Positions 49,106 through 61,924 of a DNA stretch of 64,000 nucleotides are shown here, piece after piece. The stretch's first letter is position 1; each line of letters opens with the position of its first letter. The stretch lies in NCBI GenBank assembly GCA_021464245.1, contig JADCRB010000074.1:2004208-2068207 (forward strand), given 5' to 3'. Source of the stretch: Carallia brachiata (taxonomy: Eukaryota; Streptophyta; Magnoliopsida; Malpighiales; Rhizophoraceae). The notes under the pieces are model-generated. The model was not told where the DNA came from and did not search any database. It saw nothing but the letters and a program-made list of their open reading frames with translations. Both the position numbers and the translations under genes were made by a program.

Positions 49106-50599
49106 TATTGGCCCAGGTTTGCAAAGTCAGGGCTTTGCAACAAAACCCACTTCTGTATCCACGTCTAATATATAAACACGTTAGATTTTAATATATAATA
49201 TTACAAAGAATTATTAATTTAATGTATAATTTTTTATGAGTATAATTTATTAATAATTTTATATTATATAATAAGTAGAGGTTACTTGAAATAAAAAATA
49301 AAAGAATAAATTTATATAATGTAAAATTGTGAACTAATAATACTCACACAAAAAATTGAATAAAATTATATTAGAATTTAAACTTTTGGATGATACGATT
49401 TTTTGTTGTGATATTAGAATTTTTATTACTTTTGCATAGCATAATTTCTTAACAAATACTATGCAAGCCAAGAGCAGATCCAGAAACATATCTCAATAAG
49501 ATAAAGTTTGTGCGAACATAAAAAATAATTATTGTGTAAATTTGTGAGGGCAAAAAAAAAAAAACATCAATAGAGCAGAAATAATATTTCAGTGAGATCA
49601 CAATACAAAATTTAATCTCATATATATATATATTCAATAATGGCAGTTGCGCATTCCCCACAACTTTAAACGTAACTCCGCCCCGATGCAAGGCGGGTGT
49701 GTGCGATGAATCCCCAGCGAGCTAACGACATCAGTCATTCCTTGGTCTGATAGTGACGCACATATATGTTCTTAATTTCAAGTAAAAAAAAAAAAAAAAA
49801 AAGCATAATAGGTTAAAAGGAGTGGGAGGAAATGTGGGAAAAGGCAGGAAAAGAAAAAAAAAATGAAGAGAAAATAAAATTATTTGGAGTAAAAGAGACG
49901 GTTAAGAAAAAAAAAATATGGTAAAAAAAAAGAAAAATAATTTGTGAGAGAAAAAATAATAAAAAAATAAATTATTTAAATAAGAATAAAAAGTTAAAAG
50001 AAAAAAATGTAAAGAAAAAAAAATGATAAAAATTACAATTTTTTTTTGTTCTCTCATTTTCTCACCAAATACACAATTAAGAGTAGTGAATTTTGTCTTC
50101 AAAACTAAGTTTTGAATTTAAATTTTAATTGGACTGAATTTAGTCAAAAAAAACAAAAAAAAAACAAAAAAAAAAACAGATACAATAAGTTTTATGCGTG
50201 CTGCTTTAGCACACGTTGCTTGCTGCCAGAATGTCCTAAATTTTCTTGCAAGAAACAAATCATCAAGTTGGTCCAACAATATATCTCAATAACTTGTATA
50301 ATATGCTTAAGAAAGATTGAATTATTGCAACAAAACAAAAACAAAACGAGCGAGGTGGTCGTGGTTAACGTCCAAGAAACAAAGAACTCGACTTCATTAT
50401 TTTTTGCAAGGAGAAGTAAGCAACATCGGACGGCCCAAATTTGAAGAAACACGTACGCCAGGCCGCACCACAGGATTTTCCACAGCCAAAATCTCTGTCG
50501 CTAACCGTTGATTGAACGGTCACTTGCGCTTTCTTTAGTTCTTTCTTTTGAACAAAAAAAAAAAAAGCAGCCTCTTATTTTTTGCAGTGTTCGGTAAAA
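49106..50599. other. Intergenic with AT-rich repeats
   Basis: Includes AT-rich decayed DNA at 49180-49400, copy 3 of the subrepeat family at 49800-50075, and the presumed promoter and leader of the CPP1-like gene after about 50450. Confidence 0.5.
49800..50075 (+). repeat. Subrepeat foldback element (copy 3)
   Basis: Contains aataatttgtgagagaaaaa and aaattatttaaataag at the same spacing as in copies 1 and 2, and ends in ctctcattttctcaccaaat. Confidence 0.5.
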
Positions 50600-52556
50600 A
50601 TGGCAGCAGCCACTCTCGCCGTCCGCCCCAACCGTCTCCCTCCCGGTTCGGCCATCCCTCGGCCGCGGGCCCACCTCCCCAATCAAACCGCTGCCGCAGC
50701 CCAAGCGAAGCCCTTCAAGAATTGGCCTATGAGGGGACTTCTGCTCGTGCCATCCCGGCGCGCGCCAGCGTGGAGCGCCGCCAGAGCCGGCTCGCGGGCA
50801 GATGACTCGGCCCCGTTCGAGATGTCCGTGAGAACGCCCTAAAGCTCCTCGGCGTCTCCGATGGTGCCTCATTCGACGACATACTTCGCGCAAAAAACGC
50901 GACTCTCGCCACCTGTAAAGACGACCAGGAGGCGATTGCGCAGGTGGGGTGGGGGCTTTTGTTTTAAGAGTGAATGATTTCCCTTTATTCTATGAGTTCT
51001 GATATTTGGGGTCGTTGAATTTTGTTCCTCTTCTTGGACCAATTCACTGCGGTTTTAGTCTCTGCCCATGTTTTTCTGTACTGGGAATCTCTGTGGATTT
51101 GGCTGTAAATTTTTTACTCATCAAGCGTTTGCTTTGCCTTTTTTTCCATTTTGTGGCTGGGCATTATAGTGGATTCTATTAACTAACTAATTTGATGTAA
51201 AAGTTAAGGCATTGCAAGGATTGATCTATTTGTTTCCCTTTTTTTAGTTCTGTTGAAAGTTGGATGCTTTGGCTGTTATGATGTTTATTTATGAGCTTTA
51301 CGACCAGTGGGTGTGAAAAATGCTAAGACTTGGCTTGGAAAAAATTTGAAGTTTGGACCAGAGCTGGATTACTTCTCTCTTCATGTCATTCCTAGGTTGT
51401 GTGGTTGTATTTAGTTGGATGGTGTAAACTGCGGCCATGAAAATCCAGAATTTCGGTCTTGTTCGTGCTTGGGGTGACATTCTCTGGCCCGGTATTCAAG
51501 CTTGTTGAATTGTTGGTTCATTGCAGTTATACCATGTCCTCAATTGATTTGCTTTGGGAACTTCAGTGAAGTGAGCAATTTCGTCTCTGTTATGGCGATG
51601 GTAAACACAGGGGAACGTTCCAAGAATAATCTTTTAATGATTATTATCTGCTTTTGTTGAGATTTCATTCCAAGAATAATCTTTTGGAACTTCAGTTAAG
51701 TGAGTAATTTCATCTCTGTCATGTTTTAGATGATTTTGTTTTCTTATCTGCTCTATGGTTAATATTATGTTACAGGTTGAGGCTGCATATGATATGTTGC
51801 TTATGCGGAGTCTAACTCAGCGTCGAGCAGGGAAGGTTGCAAATAGTGAAATCCGCTATGCTGATGTTAAACCTGTAAATGGCCGTGGGATGGGATCAAT
51901 GCCGCAGTGGCTTCAGACTACCATTAAGAATGTATCCATTTCAGTGGAGACACCATCTACTGGTGACCTGGGCGTACAAGCAGGGGTGTATGGAGCTCTG
52001 ATGATTTTAACATATGTTAATGGCACTTCCACATCATCAGGAATGCCTTATGCTGGAGCTGATGTCCCTGGACTTCTGTTGGCTACGAGTTTCGGGACTT
52101 CCTTGTACTTCATGACACGGAAGAATGTTAAGCTAGGTAAGGATCATTCTTGTTTATTTATCTTTTTTGGTCATAGATAAGTCTAGAACATACTTCCCTT
52201 AAACAAGAGATTACTAATTATTCCTTGGGGATTGAAGGCAATTCATGTCGTGTCCTTCTTGACTACATGATTGAAGGCAATTCATGTCATGTCCTTCTTG
52301 ACTACATACAAAATGCAAATACCTTGGACTGCATCATGACATTGCATTTTGCAATGCTTAAAGTGATGTTGGTTTTGCAGGGAAAGCTACTGTAATAACT
52401 ATAGGGGGGCTTGTGGCTGGTGCTGTAGTGGGGTCAGCAGTTGAGAGTTGGTTGCAGGTGGACATCGTCCCATTTCTTGGCATACACTCCCCTGCTACTG
52501 TAGTTAGTGAATTTATACTTTTCTCTCAACTCTTGGTCTCTCTTTATTTGAGGTAG
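50600..52556 (+). CDS. CPP1: CHAPERONE-LIKE PROTEIN OF POR1 (CPP1/CDF1), chloroplast membrane protein
   Basis: In Arabidopsis this J-like membrane protein stabilises protochlorophyllide oxidoreductase and is needed for chlorophyll synthesis and chloroplast development. Three exons: 50600-50943, 51776-52136, 52381-52556. The Ser/Arg/Pro-rich start (MAAATLAVRPNRLPPG) serves as a transit peptide. Then come APFEMSV, the J-like region ENALKLLGVSDGASFDDILR, YDMLLMRSLTQRRAGKV and RYADVKPVNG. Membrane segments follow (DLGVQAGVYGALMILTYVNG; AGADVPGLLLATSFGTSLYF; GGLVAGAVVGSAVESWL), ending LFSQLLVSLYLR. Oddity: one base is missing at 50830/50831, where Val-Glu-Asn is expected (GTG then AGAAC instead of GAGAAC). 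The exons sum to 881 nt, one short of 294 codons. Because the rest is well conserved, an assembly error is more likely than gene loss. Confidence 0.93.
52230..52307. repeat. 39-bp tandem duplication in CPP1 intron 2
   Basis: Two adjacent 39-bp copies (52230-52268 and 52269-52307) starting gattgaaggcaattcatg, with one mismatch. Confidence 0.85.
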
Positions 52557-53964
52557 GGCTGTGACTTGAATTGTAAAAACCTGTAATTACTCATTTGCAT
52601 GATCATAGCCAAGCCTTTTTTAGGATGTGTATCGTTGCATACTGTACAAAACTATGGATAGAATGTAGTGAGACCAAAAGTGATTTGAATTATGCTCAGA
52701 TTGCAATGGACATGCCTAGCTTTTTCAGGCTGTAAGCCATGTGCATGATTTTGCCCTCGGACTTTGAGATCTTTTTGTTCTTTGCTATTAAAGTCTATGG
52801 GAAACTAGTAAACAAAATTAAGTTGCAGGACCTTTTAACACAACACCCCGCAATTGCCTGCAGGTTCTTCCCCAACTGTTATGGTATAGGGTTTTCCATA
52901 GACACAGATCAGGTTTTTTTTTTTTTGGGGGGGGGGGGGGGGGGGTGTGTGGTTACTGGATTCATGAATGGGTCACTTGCCGAGATACTACAGTTCAATG
53001 GAGTCCTAAATATGAACTCTGTGCTTGCTGAGTTGCTGCAATTTGATGTTAATCTTGAACCAGACAAAACTAATGACATATCTTCTGTCTGAGATTAATT
53101 AAGTCGAGCAAATAACTTTTGTTAAAAGATAATCTTCTGCTAATTTATTGATTTCCAGCGGCCCTGCCTTAAGCAAAGTTGTAATGTAAATAAATCCGGA
53201 ATCAAGCCGGGGGTAGATTGAGTCGCTAACTTTTCTACTTTCTGCAATCTGGATTGTGGATGGTTTTAGTGGTATGAACTGATGGCATCAGTCCTTGGCG
53301 TTGAGAAAGAGTTAACGGCTTTTCACTGAATTGGAGGGGCTGCATTGTCGCTGAGGCCCTATCATTCAGGTTTGGCTTATGGGCAATTTTGCAGTAAGAA
53401 AAACTGGGCAGCAAAATTGAGTCGGAAGCTGAAAGCTCCGTTCAACACAAATAAAGCACTCGGTTTTCGGTGTCTCAGACCGAAAAGGTAAATACTGAAC
53501 ATCTATGTTGTGGCAATCACGCCACGTCCCCTTGAGAATCCTAAAAGGTCGATAGATAAAGGCGTATGTCTGGTGGTGTGGCTAAAAAGTGGGACTGTAT
53601 ATTCCAAAAACCATGGCAAAGAACAATCTTTCTTCAAAAATCAAGCGAAATCCATTTATTCAACATCAAACCGTAAGTAATTACAAGGATTGCAAGCTCG
53701 AGCGTCCCTCTGCAACTCTCATACCATCACCCATGAAAGATGCAAAAGAGATGGGAAATTCGAGTCTTGCATAAAAGAGGCAATTTGACATTCAGTGACA
53801 ATGAAAAAAAAAAAATTTACTGAAGCAGTAACTAATTGCCAGACAAACCTGCTTGAACACAAACCAATTGGTCTCAGCGAGCAGCTTTGACATGGTGCAT
53901 AATGTACAGCCAGTCCAGTTCAGAAATCTAGATGCTCGTAGCCCATTTCAGGCCTGTTCCCTTG
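52557..53964. other. Convergent spacer between CPP1 and the DUF630/632 gene
   Basis: 3' regions of both genes. Contains a G homopolymer of about 19 at 52927-52945. The open frame 52739-53092 crosses it and shows no family motif. No other gene seen. Confidence 0.55.
52927..52945. repeat. G homopolymer
   Basis: T-run followed by about nineteen G; the length is likely to be unreliable. Confidence 0.9.
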
Positions 53965-56859
53965 TCACCCGCTAGCATTTTCTTCAACCTGGGAGCAATC
54001 AATATATGATTGGTTCTCTAGCTTCCCAGCATTCTCAACACGATTCACAAGGTCAATGTACATTTTCATGGAAGCCTTGGAGAACTCTATTAACGACTCG
54101 AATACAGTTGAAAACCCTGTCTGAAACCCATTTAATGTGATCCTTTGTGTTTCTTGCATGCAGTTGAGGTGTTTTTCCTTTTCTATATCAAGTTTGCTCC
54201 TAAAAATGTCCAATTGATCTCTCTTATCTGTCAGGTGATCATTTCTGTGTTCTGCGTCCAACTCTGATCTATATTCTATAAGGTTGGATTCAATGAACCG
54301 GCTCTCTGCCTTCTGGAATGCCAGAATTCTTCTGTCAAGCTCTTTTGCTAGACTGTCAACTTTCCTCTGCTGGTGCTGTTCCTCCCCTTGCTGAGTCCAC
54401 AAAGCCCTCACATCCTTTGAAAAGCTTTTCAATGCTAAGGATACTGCCTTATCTGGCAACTTCTCCATCCAAGATAGCCAACCATGGCAAATCACAAGCA
54501 ATGGGGGACCAGTGGCTTGACATGGCGCTGCGGCTGAGCTCCTGCCTCTGGAGTAGAATTCAACTTCTGGGACTATGAACTTGGTTAGCCAACCATGGAG
54601 AGCATCTACATATGCTTTCTGGGCTGCAACATACTCAATAAAGCATGCACGCCAATTCTGAATCTCAGCCTCAAGCTGAAGTGTCGCAAGCCGGTGAGAG
54701 TCATTGCAGAACTTTCCATGTGAGGGACAAGCAAAGGTTTTAACCTCAAAAAGAATCTTGTTCTGGGTTTCATGGGATTCCAACATAATCTTCCAGGTGC
54801 GAGATAGGCTGCACATGGAAGAAGACAAATGAGAAAACCAGGGAAACCCAGAATGAAATTGGAAGCTAATTGCGTTTGGCTTTTAAAGGTAACTTGCTTA
54901 CCCTTTTAATAGTTCGACAATCTGAGGCTGCAGTTCTTCATCTCTTAATTTCTCAATTCTCTTCGAGATGGACTCAGCACTTCGAATGGCAACCAAAATC
55001 CTGGCATACAAGTCTTTTACTGCAGCTCTAGTCTTGTCCATGGAAAGTTTGTCATCTCCTCTAACATCCTGGTTTCTCAGTCGCGAACACTTCCTTTCAT
55101 ATAGTTTACGTGTGCTGTCTCCAGCCTGATGAATAACCGTCGAGAAATCAGAAAGTGGAAAAAGAACAACACACACACATATATATATATATCTCAGCCA
55201 AATGCTAATTGCTTTTGTATCTTACCTTAACCTCCTCGTAGAGCTTCTTTTCCCAGGCATAAAGCCGTCCAAGAGTTAATGAATGGCTTCCTGAATCCAT
55301 TCCTCCACAATCATTGAAGAGATCATTCTTAAACTCTGTCCAAGTTGAAGAGCCCTTGGAACTGGATGCTACGAGGCTTTTACATGAAGAAGGCTTAGAT
55401 GAAACAGAGCGGTGCCATGCAATAGATTGAATGAGTTTTGTTGAGTTTTCTGATTAAAAAAGAGATGAAAATCAGTTTATGGGGGTCGATAACATCACGC
55501 ATCAACGGTAAAAAATTGTCGCCACAACGTAAAAGGGCGAGAATGAAACTTGGGATTCTTTGTTGCTTTGATACATACAAAACAAGATGAATATAGTCCA
55601 GATAGAAGAATGCATGCCCTGTTAGGAAACATTGCAGACAAGTGAAATGCCCGCCATTAATCTTTTACAAAAACTGGAGGCCAAAAAGTGAACAAAGCCC
55701 AACACACAGCAAAAGCAACGGAAGAACAAAGGCACAGAGAGAAGCTTCATAAAGAAATTCGATCTCTTAGGACACATAAAGTTCTAATTGTGTATCTCAT
55801 CACCTTTATCATACAAACTTTAATACTCTATAGGCCGAGGAAGAAGACCCTCATAATAAAATAGCAAGATACGCCTAAAATCTCAGTGATTTGAAAACTA
55901 GAAGGGCAAAGTTACACTCTTGTTGAGAGAAACTCTGTTGAAAAACTAAAAGAAGTTAAAATTACCTTTAACTTCCTCCAACCCAGATTGTAAATATATC
56001 CTGTTAGCTTCTAGCATCCTTGACACATCCTTGCCAGAGTCATAAGCTCTAATAAAATGGTCCTCGATGTCCTTCAGTGCCTCCAACAGCTCCCTGCCTC
56101 TCTCCGGTGAGTCAATAACCTTAAGTCCTTTTTGTTCTGCTTGGCTTCCACTGGCATCTGCTTCTTCATCTACCTTAATCACATCAGCCCCAGATTTTTC
56201 AAGCTCAGCTTTCCCTTTTTCCTCAACAATCAACACCTTTTTCTGCTCCTCTTCTCTCTATCATCTTCTTCCTCTAGCTCTGGAATCCCTTCCTGCTCTC
56301 TCACCACCCTCAAATCATCGTCGGAACTTCTCCTGTACCCACTCATTATCTCTGGTCTCATGCTATCAAAAGGGTTAAAGAAGTCCCACCCAAAATCTCC
56401 CTGAGGTGATGATTGTGACATTGTTGGAGGCATTTGCATGTATAAGTAGTCAAAACCTTGTTCCTTTCTCTCCACTTCCTCCTTGGCCTCTTCTTCTTCC
56501 TCACTAGAATCTGAAGACGACGAGGAAATGCAAGAGTCGCAAGCAATGGCTTCGAATGACTCGGATGGTCTTTGTTGAAGAAACATTGGGTTTTTCATCA
56601 CGTTTTGTTCAGTGGGTGGTGGCGGAGATGAACAAGGAGAAGGGAAAGTGATGAGAAATGGTGAAGTTGGCGAAGCATGGCGGGCTACAAAGAGCTTTAT
56701 TGCTGCAGCCACCGCATAGAGAGATTGACAGTATCTACAATGTGCCTCTGCAAGCACATATCTTCTCTGTACAGCTAGTTTTAGCCGGCGCTTTCTCTCC
56801 CTACAGATAGATACTACCTCGTCTTCTTCTTCAAGCTTCGAGGCAACGCAACCACCCAT
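53965..56859 (-). CDS. DUF630/DUF632 protein (NRG2/REL2/APSR1-like family)
   Basis: Plant-specific family, often mislabelled bZIP, with members involved in nitrate signalling (NRG2), leaf rolling (REL2) and root growth (APSR1). Four exons: 56859-55966, 55449-55226, 55125-54902, 54808-53965. The N-terminus MGGCVASKL has the N-myristoylation signal and begins DUF630 (CRERKRRLKLAVQRRYVLAE, with the AHCRYCQSL block). A low-complexity Pro/Ser region and an acidic stretch (SSEEEEEAKEEVE) follow. DUF632 starts near the end of exon 1 (ALKDIEDHFIRAYDSGKDVS) and runs through GRLYAWEKKLYEEVK, LQLEAEIQNWRACFIEYVAA and LDRRILAFQKAESRFIES. Oddity: near 56247-56262 the frame shifts by one missing base in a GA-rich stretch. 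The exons total 2186 nt, one short of 729 codons; otherwise all phases fit. Confidence 0.92.
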
Positions 56860-57673
56860 TCTTTCTTTCTCTCTCTAAAGCTGGTAGCTTTGTCTTTTGG
56901 CTTCTACTGGCGTGAATGTTGCTTTAGAGGAGTGCGAAAGGGGAGTAAAGTTAGAAAAGATGGGTTTTTTTTGGGAGGAATCTGAGTATTCTTTCGGGAT
57001 AAAATGGAGGCGGGTTGCGCCAAAATGAGTATTATGTTTGTTTTAGCAGAAGTTTCGGAAATGAAGAGTTGAAAATGTAGCTTTTGGACATGTTCTGCAC
57101 CAATCAGCTTCATTTTTTTGGTAAAGAAAGATGATTTTCTCCTAAAGATTTTGCTCTCGACCATGTCTGAGAACAACCCATTTCATCGATTGGCCAGAAA
57201 GATTCCAATAAAGGAAATTTTTTACAGTGTAAAAAAGCATTGGCCCAAAGATTATTCCGTTCTTACCACCAAAAACAGGAAAAGAAGAGAGTTCGCTCGT
57301 AATACAATGATTTTGTCTAACACAATGTAATTATTAAGGTAAACTGTTTAGATCAAAAAAACAAAGTAATATAAACTCAAAATGACTAGAGAAGATAGGA
57401 AAGCAAGAGACAGGCTTATGAAAATAAGTCCTGTATCTTAAAAAAAAAAAAAGAAGTCCTGTATCAGAAAAGACATCTCTTTGAAGTGATCAAAAGAAAC
57501 AAAAAAAAAAAAAAACATGCTTAATCTAATTTTGTTATGCTAATTTTTAAGTTATATTATCTACCTACTACAGGCTTGAGCTCAGCGAGAGGAAATGGCG
57601 GGAGAGAGAGAACAAGTACTTGACAGAGAATGCCGGGCAAAGTGGGCTCAGGTGGTGGAGATGGTAGCGGCTC

Positions 57674-57692
57674 GAGAGAGAGAGAGAGAGAG
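57674..57692. repeat. (GA)n microsatellite
   Basis: About nine GA units followed by an imperfect purine run. Confidence 0.9.
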
Positions 57693-57957
57693 GGAGAGGG
57701 CTTCTCGTGTTTGGTAATTTGCACTTTGGTGGAGCTAAAAAGAAAAAAAAATTTTGCACTTAAATGAGTTAGCTCACAAGAATAAAGTGTTATTCTTAAA
57801 CAGTTACATAATTTATTTTTTAAAAATTTAATATATTTTTTTACCACTAAATAATTCATATTTTTATCTATTAATTTTAAGTACCTATCTAACTTTTTTC
57901 CAATTTCGAATGGAAGTCTGCTCTCACTCAACCCACGTACACAAGCTCACATGCTCT

Positions 57958-57982
57958 CCATCTCTCTCTCTCTCTCTCTCTC
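57958..57982. repeat. (CT)n microsatellite
   Basis: About twelve CT units; inverted relative to the GA tracts on either side. Confidence 0.9.
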
Positions 57983-58139
57983 CTGCTAAAACAATCAATA
58001 CGGTGTAAGCAAGTTCTGCAAAATTAGCAGACAGTTTTTTTAGGGAGAAAGGACACTTTGGACAGACCAGTGAGTAAAAAGAGGAGTCAAACGCACAGTA
58101 AATTACTGGTAAAAGGATAATGACCACTGCACAGACACC

Positions 58140-58140
<1 letters not shown>

Positions 58141-58166
<26 letters not shown>
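58141..58166. repeat. (GA)n microsatellite
   Basis: Thirteen GA units. Confidence 0.95.
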
Positions 58167-58171
<5 letters not shown>

Positions 58172-58501
58172 CTTGTTTCTGGTGGCATTGTTGCTTTTTC
58201 TAACCGTGCTTTACCATGAGGAAGCTCCCCATAATGGGACTGCAACAATTGTTTTCCTCACCATATCACATTGGCTGTAGTTATGGTTTAAGTGTATATT
58301 TAGAAGAAGTGAAGAACCAAAAAGCCAAAACTGTCATTGTCTTTACTGCCATCGACAAATCTATCCTAGAAATCCATGGAATTAATAAAATCCTGCAAAT
58401 GGCATTAGATTTTGCAAGGTACAGTCAGTTTTGAATTGGCAAAGAAGGTTTATGTTTGCTCCATTAAATGAACCGGGATACTTCACCTACGTAATTCTAA
58501 A

Positions 58502-58880
58502 TTTTTTTTAACATTTCATTTGAATTTTAAACCTTTTAATTTCATATTACATCAGTCCTTTAAATTACAAAAAAATAGTCAATCAATTAATAAATGAGTT
58601 TAATTTAATAAAATCATTTAAAAAATATTAAATACATGAATTAAATATTTTTTTAATTAATAAACATACGAATTAAATAGATAACATGTATATTTTTAAT
58701 AAAAAAGATATTCAATTCATATATTTAATTTTTTAAAAATATATTTTTTTGTAAAGTTAAAATTATTTTTTAATAAATTGATTACTTTTAGTAAACAGAA
58801 TGACTGATTTGATAAAAAATTAAAAAATTTAAAATTCAAATAAAATATTAAAAAAATTTAAAACTTAAATATAAAAAAAA
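58502..58880. repeat. AT-rich foldback MITE with ~55-bp inverted termini
   Basis: The left arm (ttttttttaacatttcattt .. catcagtcctttaaa) is matched by the inverted right arm (tttttttaatattttatttg .. aaatcagtcattctg). The arms agree over about 55 bp with scattered mismatches, around an AT-rich centre. Outer ends and target duplication are not resolved. Confidence 0.6.
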
Positions 58881-61800
58881 TTTAAAATTTTAAAATTTAA
58901 AATATTAATATCTCCGTACTTATTCGTCAACAAAACAAAAACAAAGCCACGCCAGGCCAAAATGAAGGTCAACAAAGATAAAACATAACTGCTTCCGTTT
59001 TTGTTACGGAGCAAAGATTATCTCTTTAATCATATGTAAAAAGGGAAACATAGAAACCCTTCTCTTCTCCTCCATTCTCCCGCCAATCTTTATAAACAGC
59101 CCAAAGAGTTTTCAGTCTGTGCGGGCCTGGCACAGAATTAACTTCTAATGAACCATTTCCCCCAAAATTTAACAATTAATTGCTTGTGCAAACCTAACTC
59201 CACCTGAGCCTCTTCTTTTTTTTGACCAATAACTCCAACTTAACTAACTAACTTGCTATTCTGGTTGCATTTTGACTACTGTCTTATGCCCATCTTTCAG
59301 GTCAAACTCTGCGCTGACCATCTAGACTATGTAGATTCAACGAAAAATGTCAGATAAAGAAAAAGGTCTTCCAGGTTGTTTGTTTACCAATAATCGTCCT
59401 AAAAGCATCCGCCCCATAAAAATAATACGAGATACACAAAAAAAATTGACCCCTTGTAGGAAAGGATGTGGTGATGAAAAATATTTTAAAAACCACCCCA
59501 TACGCTAAAGGGTCTTTAAAAAACTTAAAAAATAATTACTTAACTCACTGGTTTCTTCCAGAACTCATAATAAATAATTAGCCACTAATGATGTTTGACT
59601 GACATTTAACATTACAAGAGTGTTGTTATTTGTCCAAAGCATTCAAATATACACTCTTTTTTCTAGCCAATTACAATTTGTTCATCTAACACATCTTTGT
59701 TTCGATCATTTGGGGAAACAAATTAGTAGCTATTTAATTTGAATAGCAAATATTACGCTTGAATAAATACTCCAAACACACAATATCTGCAAGGAGAGCA
59801 ACAAGATCCAACTCTTCCAAACACACTTTCAGGATGGCATTGGCACATCGATAGTAGTCCTCCAAGGTGAAGTAGCTAACTAGCCACACGTTGTAGGACT
59901 AAATCCACTCCCCCCGATAGTGGCATTGAGAATAGTGCCTTTGTTTACGGGATTTAAGAGTAATGGTGACAAATTAGGTGAAACATAATAGAGGTCTTCC
60001 TAATTAAGCCAGAATATGCTCTGACAAGTGAGAGAGAAAAAAGCTGTCTCTATCTCACCTCGTAAATCCCTTCTTCCTTAACTCTTTTTCTTTTTTGGAT
60101 ATTTTATTTTTGTATCTTTTGATACTTCCAATGTAAACAAAATTTTCCATGCTATTCATTTTTTTTTTCTTAATTAATTATTAAATTTATTAATCATGAA
60201 TTATACTATAAGTATAATTTTTTATTTTACATAAATTTTAAAAAAAATTTAAAATTTATACAAAATATTCATATTATGAATTAAAGTATAACGAATCGTT
60301 AAGTTAGTACAATTATTTAAAATTAAAATAAATAGATAAAATATATTTATTTTTGTTATTTTATATTTTGTCAATCTAGTTACACTAAATTAAAATTTAG
60401 TTAATAAAATAAAGATATATGATGTATTTATTTTTATTAATGTACATTTCATCAATCTGATTGCATTAAATAGACAATTAGTTACACTTTTTTATTTATA
60501 TGAACATTTTATCTGTATATTTTTTTGTTTCTAAAACTGTACTAAAATCTCAAACATATTTTCTTAAAAAATTTAAAAATTTTTAAAATAATCTAAATTT
60601 TAACTAATGAAATATTTTATGAAAAATTATTTATTGTGGTTTGGTTCAAATAGATTCAGGTAAAGTTGTCGTATTACCATATTGAAAAAAAAATTTGTAA
60701 AAAATCAAATAAAAATCTGCAACTTGTAGCAAATTTAACCTGTTAAAAAGCAACAATTTAGTCATATCATCCAATATTTCACAATAAATTTAACTTGCGG
60801 TGAAAAGAATTTAGTGATTTTCGTCAGCCCGTGTGAATTATCAAAATAACTTGTTAAAAGGAGATGATAGACAGTGAACCAAAAAAGTAAAAAAAATAAT
60901 AATAATAATAGGAGCCACGTTAGATGGATTGGTGGATGGTCAATTGGGTCTTTGTTATGTTAAGCCCAAACCCATTGTATTAATCAAAATTCTTAATTAA
61001 TTAATTTATCTAATCAACCAATTAATAATATTCAAATAATGAATAACAATATGGCATGACCAAATCGTACAATCGTAGACAGATATGAATGGGCGAATTA
61101 ACACAAAAACACTTAACAATACATCAAAAGAAAATTAGTATACTGAGAGACGTGAGCCAAAATTTTCGTACACTAACATCCCGTGGGACAGCAGGAGCGC
61201 GCCAATTTAATTTGGTCATATTTCTTAAACCCCCTTGGACTTGCCAAGGGGTACTAGTGCCAATGCACCAGGAGCTGGCGGGGTTCGACTCCACGGACTT
61301 CACTCGTCCCATTTCTTGGGATTTTAAGGGTTTTGATCATGAGTAAGTTTATATGGATTGAGTAAAATGTTCAGAGTTTTATTTTGAGATAAATTATGTT
61401 TATTATTTTTGAAATTATAATTAATATTTTTAAAATGTAAAAATAACAAATACTGTAAAAATATTAATTTTTATTTTAAAAATAACAATTACAGTTTTAT
61501 TCTGAATAAAAATCGACACACTGAATACTAACTCATACATTTCTCTTTGATCATTTAGGAGTGTTTGTGGAGCAGGGCGGTCTTGCAGTCTCAGGATTTT
61601 GCTCTTACGATTTGTCTCGATTATATGTAAAAAAATTAATTATCAAATTATTATAATTTTATAAAAGAAAACAAAAAAATTAAAATTATAGTTTTATTTT
61701 TTATTATTTTTTTCTCACAATAGTTATAAAAATTAATAATTAATTATTATTTTTAAATATATCAGGATAAAAATTGAGATATTTTAAGGGACCTCCTAAA

Positions 61801-61916
61801 CTTTTTTCTTGTGAAACCGCCTTTCTTTTCTCCATTAATACTTGACAAAATAATAATCACTTTGAATGTTCAAAAAAAAAAAAAAAACCGAAGAGGAAAG
61901 CCTCCTTCCCGTTGTC
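58881..61916. other. Intergenic, no gene recognised
   Basis: AT-rich. 61190-61320 is GC-richer and carries ggggttcgactcc, a perfect pol III B-box, but no A-box at proper spacing and no ends were found. The open frames at 61089-61346 and 61124-61312 overlap that segment on opposite strands and have no motif. Confidence 0.45.
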
Positions 61917-61924
61917 GCTTCAAA

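Larger units (their letters stand above)
56860..58501. other. Upstream of the DUF630/632 gene; GA/CT microsatellites
   Basis: Presumed promoter of the minus-strand gene directly after 56860. Three dinucleotide tracts, (GA)n 57674-57692, (CT)n 57958-57982 and (GA)n 58141-58166, lie within 500 bp. No gene recognised; small open frames here have no motif. Confidence 0.5.

Noticed and set aside
50501..50912. Minus-strand open frames across CPP1 exon 1
   Set aside because: Shadows of the GC-rich transit-peptide exon.
61190..61320. B-box ggttcgactcc suggesting a tRNA gene or SINE
   Set aside because: No cloverleaf can be drawn and no element ends were found.
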